In this document: positions 52,085 through 60,002 of the stretch, in pieces
Layout of the letters: each line of letters opens with the position of its first letter
Numbering within the stretch: the stretch's first letter is position 1
Source: an uncultured Pelagimonas sp.
GTDB lineage: Bacteria > Pseudomonadota > Alphaproteobacteria > Rhodobacterales > Rhodobacteraceae
Direction of reading: 5' to 3'
Assembly: GCF_947498515.1 (NCBI RefSeq)
Contig: NZ_CANMKO010000010.1
Span: 1-64,000, forward strand
Length of the DNA: 64,000 nucleotides
Notes under the pieces: model-generated
What the model saw: only the letters and a program-made list of their open reading frames with translations
Told to the model about the DNA's origin: nothing
Database searches by the model: none
Translations under genes and position numbers: made by a program

Positions 52085-52096
52085 CGTGGCGAGACT

Positions 52097-52978
52097 ATGA
52101 ATAGAAACCCACCAAAATCCGGCGATCAACGGCTGGTATTGGACCGTATCCGAGACAAGCAATCGGAACTCACGGCGGCCGAGCGCCGGTTAACCGCCGT
52201 CTTGATGGATGATTCTTTGGTGGCGGGGATGCAATCGATCACCAAATTGGCCGAAGCCGCCGAGGTCTCGACCCCCACAGTGATCCGATTGGCGCGCAAG
52301 TTGGGGTTCGAAGGCTTCCCGGATTTTCAGGCCGCGATCCGAGAAGAAATCGCCGCGCGGATGAAGGAACCCTTGGCCAAGCTCGACGCGCCCTCAACCA
52401 CCGAAAACAAGGACCACATCGTTAGCCGGTTCGCCATGGCGGTGTCGCATAATATCAACGCCACAATTGACCGGCTAGACCCAGCCGAGTTTGACCTTGT
52501 GGCGCGGCTTTTGGCCGATCCAAGCCGGGCGCTTTATGTGCTTGGCGGGCGGATCACCCGATCCAACGCCCATTACTTTTTCAACCATCTGCAAATCATC
52601 CGCCCCGGTGTAAGCCTGCTCGACAGCTCGCCTTCGGTTTGGCCGCAATCCTTGTTGGATATGGACGAGCGCGCCACGCTGATCGTGTTCGATATCCGGC
52701 GCTATGAAAAAGAGTTGGAACGGCTTGCCAGTCTGGTGGTTGGACAAGGCGCGAATATCATTTTGTTCACGGATCAATGGGGCAGCCCCATTGAAAAATA
52801 CGCCAAACACACGTTCCGAACGCTTGTCGAAGTGCCCTCAAGCTGGGACAGCACGCTGGCGATCAATTTCCTGATCGAGGCCTTGGTGGCGGAAATTCAG
52901 ACCCTGCATTCGAGCACCGACAGGATTGCCGCGCTCGAAGAGATGATTGGCGAAAGTCGGATTTTCAGAAGCAATTGA
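52097..52978 (+). CDS. MurR/RpiR family regulator with SIS domain
   Basis: This 293-residue regulator has an N-terminal RpiR helix-turn-helix (about 20-85: LTAAERRLTAVL, SITKLAEAAEVSTPTVIRLARK) and a C-terminal SIS domain (about 130-260), normally a sugar-phosphate or ligand sensor. It is divergent from the amidohydrolase-TRAP-ligase operon and, by position, is its likely regulator; the palindromes between them are suitable operators. The GT51-like gene follows 12 nt after its stop. Confidence 0.9.
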   Translation: MNRNPPKSGDQRLVLDRIRDKQSELTAAERRLTAVLMDDSLVAGMQSITKLAEAAEVSTPTVIRLARKLGFEGFPDFQAAIREEIAARMKEPLAKLDAPSTTENKDHIVSRFAMAVSHNINATIDRLDPAEFDLVARLLADPSRALYVLGGRITRSNAHYFFNHLQIIRPGVSLLDSSPSVWPQSLLDMDERATLIVFDIRRYEKELERLASLVVGQGANIILFTDQWGSPIEKYAKHTFRTLVEVPSSWDSTLAINFLIEALVAEIQTLHSSTDRIAALEEMIGESRIFRSN

Positions 52979-52990
52979 GGCCGGGTTCTC

Positions 52991-53635
52991 GTGCTAAAAC
53001 GGGTGGCTATATCAACCCTGACTGTCTTGATCTTGGTTGTTCTCTTTGTGTTTGTCGCCTTTCGGGCGTTTGTCCCCACAAGCTTGACTTCGGAGTTGCG
53101 ACGTAGCTTCGAAAGCGCGGTAATCCACCTACCTGAATTGCCGGAACACGTGCCTCTCGCCTTTAGCACTGCCATTGATCCGGATTTCTATGTAACCCCT
53201 CGCTTGACCTCGCCGATAACCAAATATTTGGTCACGTTGTACGCAAGGCAAGAAGCGCCGGATCGCCGCATGTCCCCGACCGGACAAATCGCCCTTGGCT
53301 CGGCTTTTGCAGCCGAGTTTTCACACGATGAACTAATGCTCTGGCTTGTTTCAAAAGCTTACCTAGGCTTGGGCTGCTTTGGTGTCGCGAACGCCTCCCA
53401 AGCCCATTTCGCGACACCGATACAAGACATTGACCTGTCTCGCATCGCGCTTTTAACCGCTTTATCCAAAGCCACCACACATCTAAACCTAGAACGTGCA
53501 CCAGATTTAGTTTTGGCAGAGCGGAACGCTATTCTAAAGGGCATGGAAACCATGGGGGCCATGGGCCCGGACGTCATAGTCCAGGCCATCTCTATGCCAT
53601 TGCAGGTTCAATCCCCCCTGCCCAAATGCGATTGA
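52991..53635 (+). CDS. GT51-like membrane protein, probably inactive
   Basis: This 214-residue protein has one N-terminal membrane helix (about 5-28) and a region resembling peptidoglycan glycosyltransferase family 51: FSHDELMLWLVSKAYLGLGCFGVANAS (read in parts, about 110-136), then HFATPIQDIDLSRIALLTAL and ERNAILKGM. The catalytic acidic residues are missing: the EDxxF motif is replaced near IDPDFYV, and the second Glu (E-x-YLN) by Leu-Trp-Leu-Val-Ser. It is half the usual length and has no transpeptidase domain, so a pseudoenzyme seems likely. The start is GTG 52991, 12 nt after rpiR. Confidence 0.65.
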   Translation: MLKRVAISTLTVLILVVLFVFVAFRAFVPTSLTSELRRSFESAVIHLPELPEHVPLAFSTAIDPDFYVTPRLTSPITKYLVTLYARQEAPDRRMSPTGQIALGSAFAAEFSHDELMLWLVSKAYLGLGCFGVANASQAHFATPIQDIDLSRIALLTALSKATTHLNLERAPDLVLAERNAILKGMETMGAMGPDVIVQAISMPLQVQSPLPKCD

Positions 53636-53643
53636 TCAGACGC

Positions 53644-53880
53644 TTAGAACGCCTTGAACGTCAGGGTGGTAAAGGTGCGTTCAATGCCATCAATATCCAT
53701 CAATTTGGCATTGATGTATTTGCCGACATCTTCATCCTCGGGGACATAAAGCTTCATCAGAAGTTCGTATTGGCCGCTTGTCGAATAGAGTTCAGAGTGG
53801 AATTCGCGCAGGGCGATTTCATCGGCGACCTTGTAGGTGGTGCCGGGGCGGCATTGGATTTGAACAAAGAGGCAGGTCAT
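53644..53880 (-). CDS. stand-alone Lrp/AsnC ligand-binding (RAM) domain protein
   Basis: This 78-residue protein is just the RAM effector domain of Lrp/AsnC regulators (FVQIQCRPGTTYKVADEIAL, ELYSTSGQYELLMKLYVPED, IERTFTTLTF) without a DNA-binding part. Such domains bind amino acids and form ring oligomers. It begins 10 nt after kynU, at the end of the tryptophan/anthranilate operon, so it may sense tryptophan, kynurenine or anthranilate, or act on a full-length Lrp elsewhere. The ligand is inference. Confidence 0.83.
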   Translation of the reverse strand: MTCLFVQIQCRPGTTYKVADEIALREFHSELYSTSGQYELLMKLYVPEDEDVGKYINAKLMDIDGIERTFTTLTFKAF

Positions 53881-53890
53881 GGTCTGTCCT

Positions 53891-55087
53891 TCAGGTTACG
53901 CGCGACACGCTGTGGTATTTCGGGTCGCGCCAAATGTCGTTGTTGATCACATCTTCGATGATTTCGGCGGCAGCGACCACGTCTTTTTCATCCAAGTAGA
54001 GCGGGGTAAAGCCGAAACGCATGATATTGGGCGCACGGAAGTCGCCGATCACACCGCGTTCGATGAGGGCCTGCATCGCCGGATAGCCGTTTTCAAAGGC
54101 AAAGGACACCTGTGAGCCACGTTGATGCGGGTCGCGGGGGCTTGCCAGAGTGAGTGTGGGGCAGCGTGCTTCAACTTCGCGGATAAAGGTCTCGGACAGG
54201 GCGATTGAGGCGGCGCGCAGGTCCTCCATGGCGACGCCGTCCCAGGCTTCGAGCGCATCTTGCAGCACCGCCAGTTGCAGGATCGGTGGGGTGCCAACGC
54301 GCATTCGTTCGGTGGACATAGCCGGGCGGTAATCAAGCTCCATCGCGAAAGGCGCATCGTGACCAAGCCATCCCGACAAGGCCGGTTTGATGGTATCGAC
54401 GATGTCAGGCCGGACGTAAATGAAGGCCGGGGCACCGGGACCGCCATTGAGGTATTTATAGCTACAACCAACCGCAAATTCGGCGTTTGATGCGGTGAGA
54501 TCAACCGGAACAGCCCCAGCAGAATGGGCCAAATCCCAGATCATCACCGCGCCCATGGCATGGGCCTTTTCGGTAATGGCGCGCATGTCGTGCATACGAC
54601 CAGAGCGATAATCAACCTGTGTCAGCATCACCACAGCGATGTCTTCGGTGATGGCGTCGATGACATTTTCGGGGGCCGGGGTGCGCAGCTCGTACCCTTT
54701 GTCGATAGTCTCAATCAGGCCCTGCGCCATATAAAGGTCGCTTGGGAAATTGCCGTTGTCAGAGAGGATGACCCGGCGATCAGGCCGCATTTTCAGAGCT
54801 GCCGCAAGGGCTTGGTAAACTTTGATCGACAGGGTATCGCCGGTCGCAACGGAACCAGACGGTGCCCCCAGCAGATCGGCGATGCGATCGCCAACAACCT
54901 GCGGCAGTGCCATCCAACCAGCGGTGTTCCACGCTTTGATAAGCTGATTGCCCCATTCGTTTTCAATCACTTGCGTGGCGCGGGCTGCGGCCCCTTTCGG
55001 CAAAACGCCCAGAGAGTTGCCATCGAGATAGATGACCCCTTGGGGAATATCGAAAAGCTCTTTGCGAGGGAGAGAAACACGGACCAT
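53891..55087 (-). CDS. kynU: kynureninase
   Basis: This 398-residue PLP enzyme converts kynurenine to anthranilate and alanine. The PLP lysine is Lys211 in GCSYKYLNGGPGAP. Other family motifs are YLDGNSLGVLP (about 20-30), WDLAHSAGAVP and the C-terminal substrate loop GTPPILQLAVLQDAL. The ATG is at 55087. It lies 45 nt downstream of the signal-peptidase-like gene and 10 nt before the RAM gene. KynA (62909-63739) is in the same operon; the intervening kynurenine formamidase is not seen in the window. Confidence 0.95.
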   Translation of the reverse strand: MVRVSLPRKELFDIPQGVIYLDGNSLGVLPKGAAARATQVIENEWGNQLIKAWNTAGWMALPQVVGDRIADLLGAPSGSVATGDTLSIKVYQALAAALKMRPDRRVILSDNGNFPSDLYMAQGLIETIDKGYELRTPAPENVIDAITEDIAVVMLTQVDYRSGRMHDMRAITEKAHAMGAVMIWDLAHSAGAVPVDLTASNAEFAVGCSYKYLNGGPGAPAFIYVRPDIVDTIKPALSGWLGHDAPFAMELDYRPAMSTERMRVGTPPILQLAVLQDALEAWDGVAMEDLRAASIALSETFIREVEARCPTLTLASPRDPHQRGSQVSFAFENGYPAMQALIERGVIGDFRAPNIMRFGFTPLYLDEKDVVAAAEIIEDVINNDIWRDPKYHSVSRVT

Positions 55088-55132
55088 CAAAAGGTATCCT
55101 TTTTGGGTTTTATGTCGGCTTGCACCAACAGC

Positions 55133-55795
55133 TTAATTCTTGTCATCTAGGGTATCGAAAACCGCTCGGATATTGCCAACAGGAATGCCCCCCGGGCCGC
55201 CCTTGGCGACACCGAAACGGCTATCCAATGCGTTGTCCCGATTATCGCCAAGCACGAAAACATGGCCGTCTGGCACGGTGAACACCTCGGTATTGTCTTG
55301 CGGTTGCAATCCCAAATCCAAGGTCTGGTAGCGATAGCCGTTCGTCTCTTCTTGCCAAACATCGATATCGCAGCTGTCGCCTAGGGTGGTCGGAGCACCA
55401 CAACGTGGCAGATGCCCCTGAGCCCCCTCAGGTTCCATTTTCTGCACATATGGCTGATCAAGCTTTTTCGCCGAAATAGTGACCCCGTCGATCACCAAAC
55501 GGCCATCAACCATTTGTACGGTTTGCCCAGCCAGAGCGGCGATCCGAAACACGAATTCCACATTTCTTTTAGGATGTTGAAAGGCGACAATACGGCCTGG
55601 AACAATGTCTTCCATCGTTAGGTCCGTCCGCGCGATATAACAAACCTCGGGTTCCATAGTCGGCTTCATTGATCCCGCGACAAGGTAAAAACTGCGAAAA
55701 TCTCCTGTTAGACACTTTAGACAAACACAAAGCGGCGTGGCCTGTCCCACGGTCCCCAACAGGCTAATCACAAAAACAAAACTCAATACACGCAT
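55133..55795 (-). CDS. signal peptidase I-like protein lacking the general-base lysine
   Basis: This 220-residue S26-like protein has a signal peptide or single anchor (about 1-19), the nucleophile box AGSMKPTMEPE with Ser42, and the C-terminal box GDNRDNALDSRFG. In box D, where active LepB has Y-I-K-R-V-x-G, this protein reads FVFRIAALAG, with Phe83 in place of the catalytic Lys. It is therefore probably not a normal signal peptidase. It lies 4 nt after the ridA stop, inside the kynurenine operon, an unexpected place. A TraF-like role or a scaffold function is possible. Confidence 0.75.
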   Translation of the reverse strand: MRVLSFVFVISLLGTVGQATPLCVCLKCLTGDFRSFYLVAGSMKPTMEPEVCYIARTDLTMEDIVPGRIVAFQHPKRNVEFVFRIAALAGQTVQMVDGRLVIDGVTISAKKLDQPYVQKMEPEGAQGHLPRCGAPTTLGDSCDIDVWQEETNGYRYQTLDLGLQPQDNTEVFTVPDGHVFVLGDNRDNALDSRFGVAKGGPGGIPVGNIRAVFDTLDDKN

Positions 55796-55799
55796 TGGT

Positions 55800-56201
55800 T
55801 CACCCTTTAGAAATATGCGCCGTGGCTTCGATTTCGAGCAGGGCCTCGTCTTCGATCAAATCGGCCACGACCAGCATCGACATGGCGGGGAAATTGCGGC
55901 CCAAAATCTTGCGATAGGCCTGTCCGACCTCAGCTTGATGAGCGAGATAGGTTTTCTTGGATTTGACGAACCACGTCAGGCGGGTGATATCGGCGGCGCT
56001 ACCGCCAGCGGCCTCAACCACCGCCAGAATATTGCGGAGGGTTTGTTCCATCTGACCGATGAAATCATGGGCCTCAAACACCTGCTCGGCGGTCCAGCCA
56101 ATCTGGCCGCCAACATAAAGCACACCATCGGCGCTCAGCACACCATTGGCATAGCCTTTGGCCGGGGCCCATCCGTCTGGGTGAATGATCTGATTGCTCA
56201 T
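55800..56201 (-). CDS. RidA/YjgF family protein
   Basis: This 133-residue protein matches the RidA fold (GYANGVLSADGVLYVGGQIG, QMEQTLRNILAVVEAAGGSA, FPAMSMLVVADLIED...EIEA). The arginine used by enamine/imine deaminases, in the usual A-R-L-P motif, appears to be Asp here (VADLIE), so it may be a non-deaminating Rid subgroup. The ATG at 56201 overlaps the thioesterase stop as ATGA. RidA paralogues are common in aminobenzoate operons. The role here is inferred from context. Confidence 0.88.
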   Translation of the reverse strand: MSNQIIHPDGWAPAKGYANGVLSADGVLYVGGQIGWTAEQVFEAHDFIGQMEQTLRNILAVVEAAGGSAADITRLTWFVKSKKTYLAHQAEVGQAYRKILGRNFPAMSMLVVADLIEDEALLEIEATAHISKG

Positions 56202-56605
56202 GTGCTCTCTCCGGTAAAGGCGTCGAGTTTGGATTTCACCGCTTTTGGCCATGGCTGGGACGCGCCTTTGGCATCGGTGTAAACTAGGGTGGATGTGGCG
56301 GTGAAACGTGTCTCATCACCGCAATTGGCGGTGATGGTCAGAGTGAAACTTTTGGTGCCCGCACGCACGCCAACTAGGGTCAAAACAAGCGCATCGCCAT
56401 GGCGGCTTGGCGCCAAAAACCGGGTCTGAATTTCCGCCGTAGGCACCCCGGCGCTCTGCAACAGGGTTTCAAACGGATAGTCTAGAACCTGATCAAAAAA
56501 CGCCTCGACACAGTCGTTGATCATCTCGAAATAGCGCGGATAAAAGACGATGCCCGCCGGGTCGCAATGTTTGAACAGCACCTTTTGAGGATAGTCAAAC
56601 CCCAT
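56198..56605 (-). CDS. 4-hydroxybenzoyl-CoA thioesterase-like hotdog protein
   Basis: This 135-residue hotdog-fold protein has the signature HCDPAGIVFYPRYFEMIND with catalytic-type Asp15 near the N-terminus, matching the 4HBT class. It would hydrolyse aryl- or acyl-CoA esters, possibly aromatic CoA intermediates made by the ligase at 61284-62900. The ATG at 56605 follows livF by 2 nt, and its stop overlaps ridA. A longer ORF reading to 56668 overlaps livF and lacks support. Confidence 0.87.
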   Translation of the reverse strand: MGFDYPQKVLFKHCDPAGIVFYPRYFEMINDCVEAFFDQVLDYPFETLLQSAGVPTAEIQTRFLAPSRHGDALVLTLVGVRAGTKSFTLTITANCGDETRFTATSTLVYTDAKGASQPWPKAVKSKLDAFTGEST

Positions 56606-56607
56606 GG

Positions 56608-57297
56608 CTACACCCCCAAAAACTGATTGGTGACGTCGTCGTTCAGGGCCGCCATCGCACCCGACCAAACATCTTCGCCACGTTGCAAAATCACGGCCTT
56701 ATCAGCAACTTGCCCCAACTCTCGCAGGGATTTATCGACCACCAGAATGGCCATGCCGGTTTCGCGTTTCAACTTGGCCACCGCCGCCCAGATTTCTTGG
56801 CGCACCAAGGGGGCCAGCCCTTCGGTGGCCTCGTCCAAAATCAACAGACGCGGGTTGGTCATCAGCGCACGACCAATCGCCAACATTTGCTGTTCACCAC
56901 CCGACAAGGACGCGGCGGATTGATCGCGGCGCTCAGACAGACGTGGGAACAATTCGGCCACGCGCGCCTCATCCCAATGGCCCGGACGGGCGGCGGCAAT
57001 GAGGTTTTCGATGACCGATAGGCTGGCAAAACACCGGCGCCCTTCGGGAACCAGACCAACGCCAAGTCGGGCCACCTTGTGCGACGGAACCCGCGCCAGA
57101 TCTTGACCGGACAAGCACACCATTCCAGACGTGACCGGCAGCAATTTGCAGATGGTTTTGACAGTGGTCGATTTGCCCATGCCGTTGCGCCCCATCAGTG
57201 CCAAAACCTCGCCTTGGTCCACGGACAGCGACACGCCAAACAAGGCCTGTGTTGCCCCATAAGAGGCGGTGATGTTGTCGACAGTCAACAGGGTCAT
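56608..57297 (-). CDS. Liv-type ABC transporter ATPase (LivF-like)
   Basis: This 229-residue ATPase has Walker A LMGRNGMGKSTT (about 34-45), signature LSGGEQQMLAIGRAL (about 133) and Walker B RLLILDEATEGLAP. It belongs to the branched-chain amino acid/aromatic acid uptake group (LivF). Its ATG overlaps the livG-like stop (ATGA), and it is followed 2 nt later by the thioesterase gene. With LivG it drives the importer encoded in this operon. Confidence 0.92.
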   Translation of the reverse strand: MTLLTVDNITASYGATQALFGVSLSVDQGEVLALMGRNGMGKSTTVKTICKLLPVTSGMVCLSGQDLARVPSHKVARLGVGLVPEGRRCFASLSVIENLIAAARPGHWDEARVAELFPRLSERRDQSAASLSGGEQQMLAIGRALMTNPRLLILDEATEGLAPLVRQEIWAAVAKLKRETGMAILVVDKSLRELGQVADKAVILQRGEDVWSGAMAALNDDVTNQFLGV

Positions 57298-58043
57298 TCT
57301 TCGTCCCCCAGATAGGCGGCACGCACATCCGGATTGGCGCGAATGTCGGCCACCGTGCCCGTCGCGATCACCGCGCCGTAGACCAGAACGGAAATCCGAT
57401 CGGCCAATGCAAAGACCGCGTCCATGTCATGTTCCACCAAGAGGATCGGGGCCTCGGATCGCAGCCCATCCAAGAAGGTGGTCAGTCGTTTGGAGCCTTC
57501 GGTGCCAAGCCCCGCCATGGGTTCATCCATGACAAACGCCTTGGGTTTCAAGGTGAGCGCCACGGCAACCTCGAGCTGACGGCGTTGACCGTGTGACAAT
57601 TCAGCGGTGCGAGTTGTGGCGTGATCTTGCAAGCCAACGCGGGTGAGCGCCTCTTCGGCCACTTCCCGCAAGTCGGGGTTTTTCAACGCGGGTTTCCAGA
57701 AACGAAAGGGCGATCCCCCCGCCCCCAGCGCGCCCAGAACGACGTTTTGCAACACCGTGTCTTCCATGGCGAGGGCCGAGATTTGGAACGTCCGGCCAAG
57801 GCCGCGTTTCGCCCGCGCCGGTGTGTTGAGGGCGGTGACGTCTTGGCCTTGCAAGAACACCTGCCCTGCGTCGGGTTTTAGCCCCCCGGCGATCTGTTTG
57901 ATCAGAGTCGATTTGCCCGCGCCATTGGGGCCGATCAAGGCGTGGATTTCCCCCGCGCGCAAATCGAGGCTCACGTCTTTGCTGGCCTGTAGGGCCCCGA
58001 AGCTTTTGGAAACATTGCGGGTTTCAAGGAGGACATCAGTCAT
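57294..58043 (-). CDS. Liv-type ABC transporter ATPase (LivG-like)
   Basis: This 249-residue ATPase has Walker A LIGPNGAGKST (about 36-46), the extended LivG loop (GLGRTFQISALAMEDTVLQN), signature LSHGQRRQLEVAVAL and Walker B AFVMDEPMAGLG. The ATG at 58043 lies a good distance from the upstream AAAGGAG and overlaps the livM stop by 8 nt; ATG 58049 would be too close to that site. A longer ORF to 58100 has no support. Confidence 0.92.
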   Translation of the reverse strand: MTDVLLETRNVSKSFGALQASKDVSLDLRAGEIHALIGPNGAGKSTLIKQIAGGLKPDAGQVFLQGQDVTALNTPARAKRGLGRTFQISALAMEDTVLQNVVLGALGAGGSPFRFWKPALKNPDLREVAEEALTRVGLQDHATTRTAELSHGQRRQLEVAVALTLKPKAFVMDEPMAGLGTEGSKRLTTFLDGLRSEAPILLVEHDMDAVFALADRISVLVYGAVIATGTVADIRANPDVRAAYLGDEE

Positions 58044-59028
58044 GGGCATTCTCCTTTCCCGCCAGTGTGCCAATGACACCGCCGCGCGCAAACAGCACAA
58101 TCAACAGCAACAGAATGCCAAGATAGATGTGCCAATAGTCGGACAAGCCGCCAAGCAAATGTTCCAACGCAATAAAGATCACCGCGCCAACCACCGGCCC
58201 AAAAAGCCGCGCCACACCGCCAATGATGATGAACACCATGATCTCACCGCTGGTTTGCCAGCTGAACATCGTCGGGCTGACAAAGCGGTTGAGATCAGCA
58301 AAGAGCGCGCCCGCCAAGCCGGTGATCATCCCCGACAGGGTAAAGGCCACAAGGCGCAGTTTGTAGGGCGAAATGCCGACGGTTTCGACCCGTTCGGCGG
58401 TTTGACGTGCGGCGTTCAGGGCAAGGCCAAAGGGTGATTTGGCCAGACGCGCGCAAAGGATCAGCACGATGGTCAGGACGGTGAAACAGATGCCGTAAAA
58501 CTGGATCGGGTCAAGTGTGTTGAGGCCGGGAAAGCCGTTGCGCACATAGATCGACAGACCATCTTCGCCGCCATAGGCGGGCCAGCTGATGGCAAAGAAG
58601 TACAGCATTTGGCCAAAGGCCAGCGTGATCATGATGAAATAGACCCCAGAGGTGCGCAAAGACAGCGCGCCAATCGCCAAAGCCGCAAGGCCCGAGGAGA
58701 TGATGGCGGTCAACCAGATCACCGGCATCGACTTGGTGCCTTCGATCACAAATGGGGTTTCAAGGATTGGGCTATAGCTTTGGGCGTGGCTCGCCAGAAT
58801 GCCCATGGCATAGCCGCCAAGGCCGAAAAACGCCGCGTGGCCAAGGCTTACCAAACCGCCAAGACCCAGCGCCAGGTTTAGACCAACACCGGCCAATGCG
58901 AGGATGACCGCCTTGGTCGCCAGAGTGATCATAAAGGGTTCATCGGCGATCCACGCCCAAAGCGGGAAGAGGATCAGGCCGGCCATCATGGCAAGATTAA
59001 ACAGGGTTTCGCGTGTCATCTGGGTCAT
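58036..59028 (-). CDS. Liv-type ABC transporter permease (LivM-like)
   Basis: This 330-residue protein has about nine membrane helices and the LivM motifs LNLALGLGGLVSLGHAAFFGLG (in parts), the cytoplasmic coupling loop KSPFGLALNAARQTAERVET and LAGALFADLNRFVSP. It forms the channel with the LivH-like permease. The ATG at 59028 overlaps the livH stop by 1 nt (TGATG). Confidence 0.92.
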   Translation of the reverse strand: MTQMTRETLFNLAMMAGLILFPLWAWIADEPFMITLATKAVILALAGVGLNLALGLGGLVSLGHAAFFGLGGYAMGILASHAQSYSPILETPFVIEGTKSMPVIWLTAIISSGLAALAIGALSLRTSGVYFIMITLAFGQMLYFFAISWPAYGGEDGLSIYVRNGFPGLNTLDPIQFYGICFTVLTIVLILCARLAKSPFGLALNAARQTAERVETVGISPYKLRLVAFTLSGMITGLAGALFADLNRFVSPTMFSWQTSGEIMVFIIIGGVARLFGPVVGAVIFIALEHLLGGLSDYWHIYLGILLLLIVLFARGGVIGTLAGKENAHD

Positions 59029-59948
59029 CAGGCACGCGCTCCGAAAAGACCGGTTGGGCGCCAGATCAGCACCACCGCCATGAGGATGTAAATCGCCATA
59101 GAGGCCAGCGAAGAGCCAATGGATGTGGCCGCCGAGGCCTCCATAAACTGTTTGAAAAGCGCGGGGAGCAAGACGCCGCCCAAGGTGTCGGTCAGGCCAA
59201 CAAGAATGGCAGCGATCAACGCGCCTTTGATTGAACCGATGCCGCCGATCACGATCACCACAAAGGCAAGGATCAAAACGGGTTCGCCCATGCCAACCTG
59301 AACCGATTGGATCGCGCCAACGAGCGCCCCCGCAAGTCCGGCCAGCGCCGCGCCGAGAGCGAAAACGATGGTGTAGAGTTTAGAAATATCAACGCCGAGC
59401 GCCGCGATCATCTCGCGGTCATTTTCACCGGCGCGAATTTGAATGCCCAGCCGCGTGCGGTTGATCAGCCAGAAAAGCGCCGCCGCAATCGACAGGCCAA
59501 TGGTGATCAGGGTCAGGCGATAGAGCGGATATTCGATGCCGCCGGGAAGGGTTACAGGACCGGCAAGGTAGGGCGGTATGTTGAGAAACAGCGGGAAGGA
59601 GCCAAAGATCCAGCGTGTGCCTTCGGAAAAGATCAGGATGAGGGCAAAGGTGGCCAAGACTTGATCGAGATGATCACGATCATAAAGCCGTCGGATCACC
59701 ACAACCTCGACCAAGGCCCCCACCGCCGCCGCCGCAGAGAGCGCCGCAATCAGAGCCAATAGGAACGACCCGGTCGCCCCGGCCACCGCCGCCGCCGCAA
59801 AGGCCCCGATCATAAAGAGCGAGCCATGGGCGAGATTGATCAGGCCCATGACGCCGAAAACCAGCGTCAGACCAGCCGCCATGACAAAGAGCATGACGCC
59901 AAGTTGCAGGCCGTTCAGGACCTGTTCGGCGAGAAGTATCATAGACAT
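59028..59948 (-). CDS. Liv-type ABC transporter permease (LivH-like)
   Basis: This 306-residue protein has about eight membrane helices, the N-terminal LivH signature NGLQLGVMLFVMAAGLTLVFG (in parts), GLINLAHGSLFMIGAF and the coupling loop TRLGIQIRAGENDREMIAALG. It is translationally coupled to the LivM-like permease and lies 54 nt after the binding-protein gene. Confidence 0.92.
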   Translation of the reverse strand: MSMILLAEQVLNGLQLGVMLFVMAAGLTLVFGVMGLINLAHGSLFMIGAFAAAAVAGATGSFLLALIAALSAAAAVGALVEVVVIRRLYDRDHLDQVLATFALILIFSEGTRWIFGSFPLFLNIPPYLAGPVTLPGGIEYPLYRLTLITIGLSIAAALFWLINRTRLGIQIRAGENDREMIAALGVDISKLYTIVFALGAALAGLAGALVGAIQSVQVGMGEPVLILAFVVIVIGGIGSIKGALIAAILVGLTDTLGGVLLPALFKQFMEASAATSIGSSLASMAIYILMAVVLIWRPTGLFGARA

Positions 59949-60002
59949 GCGAGGAGATCCGTTAGAGTGGTCCGGGCACCCATGCGCCCGGACCGGGTTG
60001 AT

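Noticed and set aside
57643-58437. 264-codon open frame on the + strand
   Set aside because: Antisense shadow of the LivG/LivM-like genes.
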